Shown piece after piece: positions 25,945 to 35,164 of a stretch of DNA of 64,000 nucleotides. Both the position numbers and the translations under genes were made by a program. The notes beneath the pieces were generated by a model, which searched no databases, was not told where the DNA came from, and was given only the letters and a program-made list of their open reading frames with translations. Every line of letters starts with the position of its first letter. Position 1 is the first letter of the stretch. Source of the stretch: Flavobacteriales bacterium UBA1494. GTDB taxonomy: Bacteria > Bacteroidota > Bacteroidia > Flavobacteriales_E > Vicingaceae. Where the stretch lies: positions 33,521 to 97,520 of the forward strand of contig CAJJAT010000006.1 of assembly GCA_905182175.1 (NCBI GenBank), written 5' to 3'.

Positions 25945-28278
25945 ATGAAGATTTTTCAATCCTCTTCTTTACTATTACGTTTCAAAAATACCTTTTTGTT
26001 AGGGCTTGTAGTATTGTTTTTTTTTACTGCTTGCCGCCCTACAAAACACTTAGAAGAAGGAGAACTCCTTTTAACCAACATAACAATTGAAACAAAGGGA
26101 AAAGCGAAATTCAATGACGATTTAAAAAGTATTTCTAAACAGCAGCCAAACAGAAAACTACTAGGAATATTTAGACTCTATTTAGGAATTCACAACTTAT
26201 TTTACAATAAAGAAGATTCAAAAATAAAAGACAAACTTGGAGAGTCTCCTGTAATTTACGATTCCAGCTTAACTCAGCCCTCGATAGATTTAATGCACCG
26301 CTTTTTAAAGAATAAAGGATATTATGAAAACGAAGTTAGCATTGAAGCAGACACACAAAAACGTTGGTTTTCAGTAAAACCATTAAATAAAGTTAAACTC
26401 AAATTTAAAATTAATAAAGGAAAAGAATATCTGATTGCCAGTTTAAATCAGACTATTACAGATCCATCTATTAATAAAATAGTAGCCAATGCAAAAAACA
26501 AAAGCGCACTTAATGTTTACGACCCTTTCAACTTAGATGATCTTCAATATGAGCGACTTAGAATTGAACGCCTCATGAAAAATAATGGTTATTATGAATT
26601 TTCTCGAGAGTATATTTTATTCGAAGCGGACACTTCTCAAAAAACAAAATCAGCTTCAATTACAGTAAAAATTAAAAACCCTACTTTCAATTATTTTAAT
26701 ACAGATTCACTAATAGAAGGGAATCATAAAACTTTTCAAATAAAAAACGTTTATGTGAGTATGGAGTTGCCTGGAGGAACAGTAGTAACTGAAGACACTA
26801 CCTACTCTGACAACATGATTTTTATAGGTTTAGCAGGAAAGTACAAGGAAAAAGCGATTTCAAGAATTACCTATTTAAGGCCCGGTCAACTGTTCAGTTT
26901 AAAAAACCAAGAAGAAACATACCGAAACCTCTCAAGTCTAAGGGTCTTCTCCTATGTCAACATTCAATACACTCCAGATTATTACTCGAATGGAAAAGGT
27001 TTAAATGCAATAATAACCGTTCGACCAAGAAAGCAAAAATCTATAACTATTGAAACAGAGGGAACCAACAACGGAGGTAATTTAGGAATTAACGGAGCAA
27101 TTAATTTTCAAAATAACAACACCTTCAAAGGTGCCGAAATACTAAACATAAGTATGAGTGGCGGATTAGAAGCTCAGACTATTTTTACCGATGATGAGCA
27201 ACGTCAAATCGGAAATGGAACCTTGCCTTTTAACACCTTAGAGTTTGGTCCGAAAGCTAGCTTGGAAGTTCCTCGGTTCTTATTGCCTTTTGTTTCCAAT
27301 AAGGTTTCTCCAAAAGGAAATCCAAGAACATCCTTTAATGCATCTTACAACTTGCAAGACAGACCTGATTACAGAAGAAACGTAACTAAAACATACGTAT
27401 CGTATACCTGGAATGAATCACCAACAAAAACACATGTGGTTCAACCATTTGATTTGAGTTATATAAAATTAGATCCTTCAGAAAGTTTTTTAACAGTGTT
27501 GAATAATATTCAGAATCCATTCTTAAAAAACAGTTATACCGATAACTTTATATTGGCATCCAAGTATAGTTTTATCCTAAACACCCAAAATTCAAATAAT
27601 TTAAAAAACCACATTTACTTTCGTGGAAATATTGAAACAGCAGGTAACCTTCTAGCAGCATCTTCCAACACTTGGAACTCCAATACAAACGATGATGGTT
27701 CTAGAAACATAGGCGGGATTCGTTTTGCACAATACGTGAGAGCAGATGTGGACTTTCGTTATTATCAAAAATTCAATTGGAACAAAATCGTCTATCGCTT
27801 TGCCTCGGGTTTAGGCTTACCTTACGGGAATAGCATTGCCATGCCATTTGAAAAAAGCTTCTACGCAGGCGGAGCAAATGGTATAAGGGCATGGAGAGCT
27901 AGAGAATTAGGGCCAGGAAACTTGGCAGATTCAATTGAAAGAAATGTAGACCAAATTGGAAATGTCAGTTTAGAAGGCAATGTGGAATGGAGAATACCTG
28001 TAACAAGTATATTAGAAGGAGCGTTATTTGTGGATGCTGGGAACATTTGGAATTACCAACAGAAAGGTACACGAGACGAAACTGAATTTCAATTTGATCG
28101 CTTATGGGATGGCACTGCTATTGGCTTTGGAATCGGATTACGTCTAAACTTTAGCTTTTTTATTCTACGATTTGATGGAGCAACAAAACTAAAAGATCCT
28201 TCCAGCGAAAAGCCCAATGATTTTAACCCACAGTGGGGAGACACCAATTTAAACTTAGGGATAGGGTATCCCTTCTAA
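25945..28278 (+). CDS. TamL-like lipidated BamA/TamA family outer-membrane protein
   Basis: 777 residues from ATG 25945. The frame is open far upstream, over the antisense of the methyltransferase, but a lipoprotein signal starts exactly here: LLGLVVLFFFTAC with Cys about 32. Then come POTRA-like repeats (about 40-400, with LMHRFLKNKGYYENEV and MKNNGYYEF) and a C-terminal Omp85 barrel whose hallmark GGANGIRAWRARELGPG and final FDGATKLKDP and NLGIGYPF are intact. In Bacteroidota, lipidated TamA homologues are called TamL and are linked to outer-membrane or surface protein export. A TamB partner is not in the window. Confidence 0.85.
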   Translation: MKIFQSSSLLLRFKNTFLLGLVVLFFFTACRPTKHLEEGELLLTNITIETKGKAKFNDDLKSISKQQPNRKLLGIFRLYLGIHNLFYNKEDSKIKDKLGESPVIYDSSLTQPSIDLMHRFLKNKGYYENEVSIEADTQKRWFSVKPLNKVKLKFKINKGKEYLIASLNQTITDPSINKIVANAKNKSALNVYDPFNLDDLQYERLRIERLMKNNGYYEFSREYILFEADTSQKTKSASITVKIKNPTFNYFNTDSLIEGNHKTFQIKNVYVSMELPGGTVVTEDTTYSDNMIFIGLAGKYKEKAISRITYLRPGQLFSLKNQEETYRNLSSLRVFSYVNIQYTPDYYSNGKGLNAIITVRPRKQKSITIETEGTNNGGNLGINGAINFQNNNTFKGAEILNISMSGGLEAQTIFTDDEQRQIGNGTLPFNTLEFGPKASLEVPRFLLPFVSNKVSPKGNPRTSFNASYNLQDRPDYRRNVTKTYVSYTWNESPTKTHVVQPFDLSYIKLDPSESFLTVLNNIQNPFLKNSYTDNFILASKYSFILNTQNSNNLKNHIYFRGNIETAGNLLAASSNTWNSNTNDDGSRNIGGIRFAQYVRADVDFRYYQKFNWNKIVYRFASGLGLPYGNSIAMPFEKSFYAGGANGIRAWRARELGPGNLADSIERNVDQIGNVSLEGNVEWRIPVTSILEGALFVDAGNIWNYQQKGTRDETEFQFDRLWDGTAIGFGIGLRLNFSFFILRFDGATKLKDPSSEKPNDFNPQWGDTNLNLGIGYPF

Positions 28279-28407
28279 CTACTAATTTTTAATCCAGTAA
28301 ATATCCCCTGTCAATTGCCCTTAATCCCCATTAAAATGCAAGTCCTTAAACGAAAAGAACCGATAATTAAAAACTAAAAGTTTAGAATTTAAAGTTTATA
28401 TTTTTAT

Positions 28408-28415
28408 TAGCTTTG
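28408..28415 (+). promoter_or_regulatory. Candidate -7 box for fbaB-accD
   Basis: TAGCTTTG fits TAnnTTTG exactly and lies 24 bases before the fbaB ATG. The -33 region is T-rich without a clear TTTG. Confidence 0.45.
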
Positions 28416-28439
28416 TCCTCCTTTTAACAATGATTATAT

Positions 28440-29498
28440 ATGTCTATCAACAACATTGAAGAACTTTTAGGGGCCGATTCAGATGCCCTATTAAACCACA
28501 CTTGTTCAACCATTTCAAAAGAAATGCTTCATTTACCTGGAGCAAATTTTGTTGACAGAATTTTTAAAGACACAAATAGAAGTAATCAAGTTTTAAAAAG
28601 TGTGCAAGCACTTTACGGTAACGGAAGACTAGCGAATACAGGTTATTTATCAATTTTACCTGTTGATCAAGGAATTGAACACACTGCAGGTGCTTCTTTT
28701 GCTCCAAACCCTATTTATTTTGACCCTGAAAATATTGTCAAATTGGCAATTGAAGGTGGCTGTAATGCGGTAGCCTCAACATTTGGTTCTTTGGCATCAG
28801 TTTCAAGAAAATATGCACACAAAATTCCTTTTGTGGTGAAGTTGAATCACAATGAATTATTGACTTACCCAAATACTTTTTCTCAGATTTCTTTTGGGTC
28901 CGTTGATGATGCATGGAATTTAGGAGCAACTGCTGTTGGAGCAACTATCTACTTCGGTTCTGAAGACAGTAGTAGACAAATTATAGAAATTGCTCAAGCG
29001 TTTGAAAGAGCTCACGAATTAGGAATGGCCACTATATTATGGTGCTATTTACGAAACAGTGGTTTCAAAAAAGATGGCGCAGATTACCATACATCAACAG
29101 ACATTACTGCTCAAGCAAATCATTTGGGAGTAACCATTCAGGCAGATATTATAAAGCAAAAACTACCCACAAATAATGGAGGGTTTAATGCCATCCAATT
29201 TGCAAAAACACACCCAAAAGTTTATTCTGAGCTAACAACTGATAATCCAATTGATTTATGCCGATACCAAGTAGCTAATTGCTACATGGGCCGTGCAGGA
29301 TTAATTAACTCTGGTGGTGCTTCTGAAGGTGCTTCCGATTTAGCTAACGCAGTCATCACTGCAGTAATAAACAAAAGAGCAGGTGGACATGGTTTAATTA
29401 CAGGAAGAAAAGCTTTCCAAAAACCAATGGAGGAAGGAATTCAAATTTTAAACGCAGTTCAAGACGTTTATTTAGACAATAAAATATCTATAGCTTAA
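28440..29498 (+). CDS. fbaB: Class I fructose-bisphosphate aldolase
   Basis: 352 residues of the archaeal/DhnA-type class I aldolase family. Visible landmarks are [17 protein letters not shown] near residue 65, the [11 protein letters not shown] strand, [14 protein letters not shown], and C-terminal [15 protein letters not shown]. It cleaves fructose 1,6-bisphosphate by a Schiff-base mechanism with a lysine on a barrel strand. Its stop overlaps the accD start by one base (TAATG), which suggests translational coupling of glycolysis and fatty acid synthesis genes. Confidence 0.92.
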   Translation: MSINNIEELLGADSDALLNHTCSTISKEMLHLPGANFVDRIFKDTNRSNQVLKSVQALYGNGRLANTGYLSILPVDQGIEHTAGASFAPNPIYFDPENIVKLAIEGGCNAVASTFGSLASVSRKYAHKIPFVVKLNHNELLTYPNTFSQISFGSVDDAWNLGATAVGATIYFGSEDSSRQIIEIAQAFERAHELGMATILWCYLRNSGFKKDGADYHTSTDITAQANHLGVTIQADIIKQKLPTNNGGFNAIQFAKTHPKVYSELTTDNPIDLCRYQVANCYMGRAGLINSGGASEGASDLANAVITAVINKRAGGHGLITGRKAFQKPMEEGIQILNAVQDVYLDNKISIA

Positions 29499-30370
29499 TG
29501 AGTAAAGAAAAAAAAGCTTCTATGGGTTGGTTTAAAAGAATAAAACACGGTATTTTAACTCCGACAAAGGAGAAAAAAGAAACTCCAGAAGGCTTGTGGT
29601 ACAAGTGTCCAAGTTGTAATTCCGTAGTTCCCCAAGACGATCATATAGACAATATGTGGGTTTGTAAAGAGTGCAACCATCATGAAAGAGTTACCGCTGA
29701 AAACTACTTCAATCTAATTTTTGACAACCAAAAATGGTCTGAAATAAACAAAAACTTAACTTCAGGTGATCCTCTGAATTTTGAGGATACCAAGAAATAT
29801 ACCGACAGAGTTGTAGCAACCCAGAAGAAAACAAAATTGAAAGATGCTTGCAGAACTGCGCATGGAACTGTAGGAGAAGAGCAATTAATGATCGCTGCGA
29901 TGGACTTTGGCTTCATTGGTGGATCTATGGGCTCTGTTGTTGGAGAAAAAATTGCACGAGCAATAGACTATTCTATCAAACACGACATGCCCTTCATGAT
30001 AATCTCAAAATCTGGTGGAGCAAGAATGATGGAAGCAGCTTTTTCCTTAATGCAAATGGCTAAAACCTCTGCAAAACTGACACAACTAGCACAAGCAAAA
30101 CTGCCTTACCTCTCTTTTTTAACAGATCCTACAACAGGTGGAGTTACTGCTTCATTCGCAATGTTAGGTGACTTAAACTTCTCTGAACCCAAGGCCTTAA
30201 TTGGTTTCGCAGGCCCTAGGGTTGTTAAAGAAACAATTGGCAAAGACTTGCCTGAAGGATTTCAACGTTCCGAATTTTTGTTAGAGCATGGTTTCCTTGA
30301 TTTCATTGTAGAAAGAAAGAACCTAAAAACAAAAATGGAACAACTATTAAGAATGTTCAAAAAAGGATAA
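29498..30370 (+). CDS. accD: Acetyl-CoA carboxylase carboxyltransferase subunit beta
   Basis: 290 residues. N-terminal zinc ribbon CPSCNS...CKECNH (about 38-61) then the crotonase-like carboxyltransferase domain with [32 protein letters not shown] and [16 protein letters not shown]. With the alpha subunit it moves a carboxyl group from biotin to acetyl-CoA to make malonyl-CoA. Here it is second in a two-gene unit with fbaB. Confidence 0.95.
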   Translation: MSKEKKASMGWFKRIKHGILTPTKEKKETPEGLWYKCPSCNSVVPQDDHIDNMWVCKECNHHERVTAENYFNLIFDNQKWSEINKNLTSGDPLNFEDTKKYTDRVVATQKKTKLKDACRTAHGTVGEEQLMIAAMDFGFIGGSMGSVVGEKIARAIDYSIKHDMPFMIISKSGGARMMEAAFSLMQMAKTSAKLTQLAQAKLPYLSFLTDPTTGGVTASFAMLGDLNFSEPKALIGFAGPRVVKETIGKDLPEGFQRSEFLLEHGFLDFIVERKNLKTKMEQLLRMFKKG

Positions 30371-30390
30371 AAACTAACGCAAAAATTTAA

Positions 30391-30398
30391 TACATTTG
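30391..30398 (+). promoter_or_regulatory. Candidate -7 box of rpsO
   Basis: TACATTTG fits TAnnTTTG, 23 bases before the rpsO start and 20 bases after the accD stop. The -33 element is not evident. It indicates that rpsO can be transcribed on its own. Confidence 0.5.
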
Positions 30399-30421
30399 CA
30401 CCCTCAAAAATATAGCAAGAA

Positions 30422-30691
30422 ATGACGCTAAGTACAGAAAATAAACAAGAAATTTTCGAAAAATTCGGAAATTCAAAGACAAACACAGGATCAACTGAAG
30501 GACAAGTTGCCCTATTTACTGCAAGAATTAACCATTTAACTGGTCACTTAAAGCAAAATCAAAAAGATTTTGCAACCGAGAAGGCCCTTGTAACATTGGT
30601 TGGTAAGAGAAGAAAATTGTTAGATTACTTGAAAAACAAGGATATCTTAAAATATAGAGAATTAATTAAAGAGTTAGGAATCAGAAAGTAA
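30422..30691 (+). CDS. rpsO: 30S ribosomal protein S15
   Basis: 89 residues, the usual S15 length. FGNSKTNTGSTEGQVALFT, INHLTGHLK and GKRRKLLDYLKNKD are conserved 16S rRNA-binding segments. It is a primary binder of the central domain of 16S rRNA. It precedes pnp as in many bacteria; a hairpin lies in the 99-base gap. Confidence 0.97.
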   Translation: MTLSTENKQEIFEKFGNSKTNTGSTEGQVALFTARINHLTGHLKQNQKDFATEKALVTLVGKRRKLLDYLKNKDILKYRELIKELGIRK

Positions 30692-30735
30692 TGATTCACA
30701 GTAGCTTTTTAGTTTTTACTGCATAATATTTCAAT

Positions 30736-30768
30736 AAAGGGGGAACGTTTGAAACGATTCCCCTTTAC
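30736..30768 (+). terminator. Hairpin in the rpsO-pnp gap
   Basis: AAAGGGG pairs with CCCCTTT and CGTTT with AAACG, giving an interrupted stem about 14 pairs long. There is no T-tract after it (ACTATTTATAATAA). It may be an attenuator or RNA-processing hairpin between rpsO and pnp; pnp in other bacteria is controlled through such leader structures. The role is inferred from position. Confidence 0.55.
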
Positions 30769-30790
30769 TATTTATAATAAATTGTAAACA

Positions 30791-32929
30791 ATGTCACAGA
30801 ACGCAATAAGTCAGACAATGACACTTCCCGATGGGCGGGAAATTAGTTTAGAAACAGGAAAGTTAGCTAAGCAAGCAGACGGATCAGTCGTCTTAAAAAT
30901 GGGTAAAACAATGCTTTTAGCAACAGTAGTTGCAGAGCAATCAGCCGGCGAAGACGTCGATTTTTTACCATTAATGGTAGATTACAGAGAGAAATTTTCT
31001 GCAATTGGAAGATTCCCAGGTGGATTCTTAAAAAGAGAAAACAGACCATCAGATGGTGAAGTCTTAGTATCAAGATTAGTCGATAGAGCTTTAAGACCTT
31101 TATTCCCTTCTGATTTTCACGCAAGCACAATCGTAACAATTTCATTGATCTCTGCTGAGGAAAATGTAGCAACAGATTCTTTAGCTTGTTTAGCCGCTTC
31201 TGCTGCTATTATGGTTTCAGATATTCCTTTTCAAGAGGCTACATCTGAAGTTAGAGTTGCAAGAATTAACGGAGCTTGGAAAATTAATCCAAACTTAGAT
31301 GAACTTCCTACTGCAGACATTGATTTGATGATTGCCGGTACAATGGAAAGCGTTGTAATGGTAGAAGGCGAAATGCTAGAAGTTTCTGAAGCAGAAATGT
31401 TAGAAGGAATTAAAGAAGCTCACAAAGCGATTCAAGTTCAATGTAAATTGCAAAACGATTTAGCTGCACTTGTAGAAAAATCTCAAACAAAAAGAGAATA
31501 CAACCACGAAAAATCTGATGAAGATTTATTGAAGAAAATGCACGACTTTTCTTACGATAGATGTTTTGCTATTGCAAAAGAAGGAAATGCCGATAAATAC
31601 AAAAGAGGTGCAGACTTCAAAGCAGTAAAAGATGATTTCATCGCTACTCTAGATGCTGAATTCGTAAAGGCGAATGGCTTTTTGCTAAAGCAGTATTTCG
31701 GTAAAGCTCAAAAAGCAGCTGTAAGAGATGTAGTACTGAACGAAAAAATTAGGCTTGACGGAAGAAAAACAACTGAAATCAGGCCAATCTGGAGTGAAAT
31801 TGATTACTTACCAGGATCTCATGGTTCAGCTGTCTTTACAAGAGGTGAGACTCAATCATTAGTTTCTGTTACACTAGGTAGCAAAATGGATGAGCAAAGA
31901 GTTGATCGTGCTTTAATCACGGATTCAGAGAAATTTATTTTACATTACAACTTCCCTTCTTTCTCGACAGGAGAAGCAAGACCAAATAGAGGCCCAGGTA
32001 GAAGAGAAATTGGTCACGGTAACTTAGCGATGAGAGCCTTGAAACCAATGATTCCAACAGGATCAGATAACCCGTATACAATTAGAGTTGTTTCTGATAT
32101 TTTAGAATCTAACGGTTCTTCTTCTATGGCATCAGTTTGTGGTGGCTCTCTAGCATTAATGGATGCAGGTGTAAAATTGAAGAAGCCAGTTTCAGGTATT
32201 GCAATGGGATTAATCAGTGGCTCTGATGGAAATTATGCCGTACTTTCTGATATTTTAGGTGATGAAGATCACTTAGGAGATATGGACTTTAAAGTTACAG
32301 GTACTGCAGACGGAATTACTGCTTGTCAAATGGATATTAAAGTAAAAGGTCTTTCTTTCCAAGTTTTAGAAGAAGCATTAGCTCAAGCTAAAGAAGGAAG
32401 AATGCACATTTTAGGAGAAATGAATAAAACCATTTCTAAGCCAGCTTCTGAGTACAAATCAAACGCTCCAAGAATTATTCAATTGAGAATTCCTAAGGAA
32501 ATGATTGGTGCTGTAATCGGACCAGGCGGAAAGATTATTCAAGCTATTCAAGAAGAAACTGGAACTACTATTGTTTTAGAAGAAGTGGACAACATGGGCG
32601 TGATTGATATCGTTTCTACGGATCAAGAAGGTTCTGATGCTGCTGTTGCAAGGATTAAATCAATCACAGCAATTCCTGAAGTTGGTGAAACATATAATGG
32701 TAAAGTAAAATCAATTGTAGCATTTGGTGCTTTTGTTGAAATTTTACCTGGACAAGATGGTTTATTGCACATTTCTGAAATCGCTCACAAGAGAGTGGAG
32801 AAAGTAGAAGACGAATTGAAAGAAGGTGATATGATCGACGTTCAACTAGTAGCTATTGACCCTAAAACTAGAAAATTCAAATTATCTAGAAAAGCTTTAT
32901 TACCGAAGCCAGAAAGAAAAGAAGACTAA
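30791..32929 (+). CDS. pnp: Polynucleotide phosphorylase
   Basis: 712 residues: two RNase PH-like domains ([25 protein letters not shown] in the first and [42 protein letters not shown] in the second), a helical linker, a KH domain around [13 protein letters not shown], and an S1 domain ([27 protein letters not shown]). It degrades RNA 3'-to-5' by phosphorolysis. A composite terminator follows the stop. Confidence 0.97.
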   Translation: MSQNAISQTMTLPDGREISLETGKLAKQADGSVVLKMGKTMLLATVVAEQSAGEDVDFLPLMVDYREKFSAIGRFPGGFLKRENRPSDGEVLVSRLVDRALRPLFPSDFHASTIVTISLISAEENVATDSLACLAASAAIMVSDIPFQEATSEVRVARINGAWKINPNLDELPTADIDLMIAGTMESVVMVEGEMLEVSEAEMLEGIKEAHKAIQVQCKLQNDLAALVEKSQTKREYNHEKSDEDLLKKMHDFSYDRCFAIAKEGNADKYKRGADFKAVKDDFIATLDAEFVKANGFLLKQYFGKAQKAAVRDVVLNEKIRLDGRKTTEIRPIWSEIDYLPGSHGSAVFTRGETQSLVSVTLGSKMDEQRVDRALITDSEKFILHYNFPSFSTGEARPNRGPGRREIGHGNLAMRALKPMIPTGSDNPYTIRVVSDILESNGSSSMASVCGGSLALMDAGVKLKKPVSGIAMGLISGSDGNYAVLSDILGDEDHLGDMDFKVTGTADGITACQMDIKVKGLSFQVLEEALAQAKEGRMHILGEMNKTISKPASEYKSNAPRIIQLRIPKEMIGAVIGPGGKIIQAIQEETGTTIVLEEVDNMGVIDIVSTDQEGSDAAVARIKSITAIPEVGETYNGKVKSIVAFGAFVEILPGQDGLLHISEIAHKRVEKVEDELKEGDMIDVQLVAIDPKTRKFKLSRKALLPKPERKED

Positions 32930-32950
32930 GTTTTTAGTAAATCATATTTA

Positions 32951-33018
32951 AAAGCCCTTCAGGTTTTGTCTTACACTGCGACTCTGCTCAGTGTAACAAA
33001 AATTGAAGGGCTTTTTTG
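32951..33018 (+). terminator. pnp terminator with a palindromic repeat in its loop
   Basis: The outer stem AAAGCCCTTCA (32951-32961) pairs perfectly with TGAAGGGCTTT (33004-33014) and is followed by a T-tract, as in an intrinsic terminator. The roughly 40-base loop (32963-33003) is itself a member of the dispersed repeat family, with inner arms TTACACTG (32971-32978) and CAGTGTAA (32989-32996) flanked by TTTTGT and ACAAAA. Confidence 0.8.
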
Positions 33019-33049
33019 TGTCTATTAAGTTTATCATACCGGTATAAAC

Positions 33050-33085
33050 AGTTTACACTGAGCCACAGTCTAATCTGAGCGATAG
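33050..33085. repeat. Degraded repeat copy in inverted orientation
   Basis: The segment tttacactgagc is the reverse complement of the gctcagtgtaa half of the repeat at 32963-33003, followed by a second weak tctgagcga. It sits about 50 bases after the pnp terminator. Confidence 0.5.
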
Positions 33086-33603
33086 CTAAAGAAAAACAAA
33101 TTGAAATATGCTCTAATTCCTTTTGACTTGAGTTCAGCTATTTTTTAAGAATTCCAAAATGCTTGAAAATGGTAATGCTCAATTGAGATTAATGAAAGAA
33201 CAGCAAACTATTTCAAAAAAAAGATTACTTTTTATACGTTGAAGCACCAAAAGCTTTCTTAAAAATAAAAATCGGACATAGGTTATTATTTATCCCCCTT
33301 ACCGCACCAGAGCATAAATAACTTAACCTTGAACTCCTATGCCTCAACTATGAATTTGACAGCTTCAAATGAACATATATTGGTGATTTTTACAGTGAAA
33401 TAAGTGTTTAATTTCTATTTTATAAGTCCTCTTGCATATCGAATTCGTTCGATAATCAAGGGGCTTTTTTGTACTCACAATTGAACCGAAAACAATATTC
33501 CTAATCATTATTGTGTTAAAAGTTGTAATAAATGTTAAAACATAGTGTTTTTGCTTATCTTTAAATGTAGATACTACCATTAAGACTTACGAAAAACAAA
33601 AAA
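33086..33603. other. Intergenic region upstream of rpoD
   Basis: About 520 bases. Short protein-like fragments on the plus strand (NAQLRLMKEQQTISKKRL near 33170-33230) may be gene debris. A hairpin terminator-like structure lies at 33423-33470. The rpoD promoter was not confidently identified; TATCTTTA (about 33556) is a one-mismatch -7 candidate. Confidence 0.45.
33423..33470 (+). terminator. Terminator-like composite hairpin upstream of rpoD
   Basis: Inner stem TATCGAA/TTCGATA with a TTCG tetraloop (33437-33454) inside a weaker outer stem (AAGTCCTCTTG with CAAGGGGCTT) and followed by a T-tract. It terminates a transcript whose gene is no longer recognisable, or insulates rpoD. Confidence 0.6.
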
Positions 33604-34470
33604 ATGAGACAACTCAAAATTTCCAAGAGCATTACAAATCGGCAAAGCGTCTCTCTAGACCGATATTTACAAGAAATCGGGCGAGTCGAGCTAATTACTG
33701 CAGAAGAGGAAGTTGCTTTAGCTATTCGCATCAAAGAAGGGGATTCTGTTGCACTAGAAAAGCTGACTAAAGCTAATCTTCGTTTTGTAGTATCGGTTGC
33801 AAAGCAATACCAGAATCAAGGCTTGGGGCTCTCTGATTTAATTAACGAAGGAAACTTGGGCCTTATAAAGGCAGCACAAAAATTTGACGAAACTAGAGGA
33901 TTTAAATTTATTTCATATGCTGTTTGGTGGATTCGTCAGTCCATCATGCAAGCAATCGCTGAGCAATCTCGTATTGTGCGCTTACCGCTAAATAAAATTG
34001 GCAACATAAATAAGGTTCGAAAGGTATTTAATGAACTAGAACAGAAATACGAGAGAGAGCCTCTTCCGCACGAAATTGCTGAATGTGTCGACATTTCCGA
34101 CAACGATATTTCTGTCTCCATTAAAAACAACCGCAGGCATGTCTCTATGGATGCCCCACTAGGAAATGAAGATGACAGCAGCAGTATGTATGATTTGCTC
34201 CACAACTCATCTGCTCCTGATCCTGATAAGGTTTTATTAAATGAATCATTGTGTAATGAAGTTCAACAGTCTTTAACAATGCTACCAGTGCGAGAAGCAG
34301 AGGTACTTCGTTTGTTTTTTGGCTTAAATGATACTACTCCACATTCATTAGAAGAAATTGGAATAAAGTATCAATTAACTAGAGAGAGAGTCCGACAAAT
34401 CAAAGAAAAAGCGGTAAGACGATTGAAAGTGCACAGCCGCACAAAAGTTTTGAAATCTTATCTAGGATAA
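33604..34470 (+). CDS. rpoD: Primary RNA polymerase sigma factor RpoD
   Basis: 288 residues, the short Bacteroidota form that lacks region 1.1. Region 1.2 [12 protein letters not shown], 2.1-2.4 from [19 protein letters not shown] to [20 protein letters not shown], region 3 [19 protein letters not shown], and region 4 with [20 protein letters not shown] are all intact. It recognises the TAnnTTTG-type promoters noted in this window. It is probably cotranscribed with or read into rpe, although rpe has its own promoter box. Confidence 0.95.
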   Translation: MRQLKISKSITNRQSVSLDRYLQEIGRVELITAEEEVALAIRIKEGDSVALEKLTKANLRFVVSVAKQYQNQGLGLSDLINEGNLGLIKAAQKFDETRGFKFISYAVWWIRQSIMQAIAEQSRIVRLPLNKIGNINKVRKVFNELEQKYEREPLPHEIAECVDISDNDISVSIKNNRRHVSMDAPLGNEDDSSSMYDLLHNSSAPDPDKVLLNESLCNEVQQSLTMLPVREAEVLRLFFGLNDTTPHSLEEIGIKYQLTRERVRQIKEKAVRRLKVHSRTKVLKSYLG

Positions 34471-34494
34471 GCTTTCGTTCCGCACATAATCTGC

Positions 34495-34502
34495 TATTTT
34501 TG
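34495..34502 (+). promoter_or_regulatory. Candidate -7 box of rpe
   Basis: TATTTTTG fits TAnnTTTG and lies 11 bases before the rpe ATG. A TTTCG at 34473-34477 is at suitable distance for a -33 element. The leader would be only about 5 bases. Confidence 0.45.
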
Positions 34503-34513
34503 TAAAAAAAAAT

Positions 34514-35164
34514 ATGGCTCATAAAATTGCTCCTTCCATACTTGCTGCAGATTTTTCCAACCTACAGTCTGCTTGCCATATTATTGAAAATAGTGCTGCC
34601 GATTGGTACCATATTGATGTAATGGACGGTGTTTTTGTACCTAATATTTCTTTTGGAATGCCGGTTATAAAGGCAATTAAGCCACATTCTACTAAAACGT
34701 TTGATGTACATTTAATGATTGTAGATCCTGACAGATACATCAAGGATTTTAAAAAAGTGGGTGCTGATATTTTAACAGTTCATTACGAAGCATGTAATCA
34801 TTTACACCGAACACTTCAAGCTATAAAAGCAGAAGGCATGCAAGCTGGCGTTGCACTAAACCCCCATACTCCTATTTCACTGTTGGTAGACGTAATTAAA
34901 GACATCGATATAGTGTGCTTAATGTCTGTAAATCCAGGTTTTGGAGGTCAATCTTTTATTGAACAGACTTACGATAAAGTGCACATGCTAAAAGAGATGA
35001 TCAAAGAAAAAGGAGCTTCTACTTTAATTGAAATTGATGGAGGAGTTACAGATGAAAATGCACGTAAACTAATAAATGCCGGAGCCGACGTTTTAGTAGC
35101 AGGTAGCTTCGTTTTCAAGTCAGAAAATCCAATTGAAACGTGCAATAAATTGAAGGAAATTTAA
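34514..35164 (+). CDS. rpe: Ribulose-phosphate 3-epimerase
   Basis: 216 residues, TIM barrel. APSILAADFSNL at the N-terminus, HIDVMDGVFVPNISFG with metal/catalytic residues, DVHLMIVDPDRYI, MSVNPGFGGQSFI and IEIDGGVTDENA are the family motifs. It interconverts ribulose 5-phosphate and xylulose 5-phosphate, feeding the same pathway as the transketolase at the window start. Its last four bases overlap the end of the converging helicase gene. Confidence 0.96.
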   Translation: MAHKIAPSILAADFSNLQSACHIIENSAADWYHIDVMDGVFVPNISFGMPVIKAIKPHSTKTFDVHLMIVDPDRYIKDFKKVGADILTVHYEACNHLHRTLQAIKAEGMQAGVALNPHTPISLLVDVIKDIDIVCLMSVNPGFGGQSFIEQTYDKVHMLKEMIKEKGASTLIEIDGGVTDENARKLINAGADVLVAGSFVFKSENPIETCNKLKEI

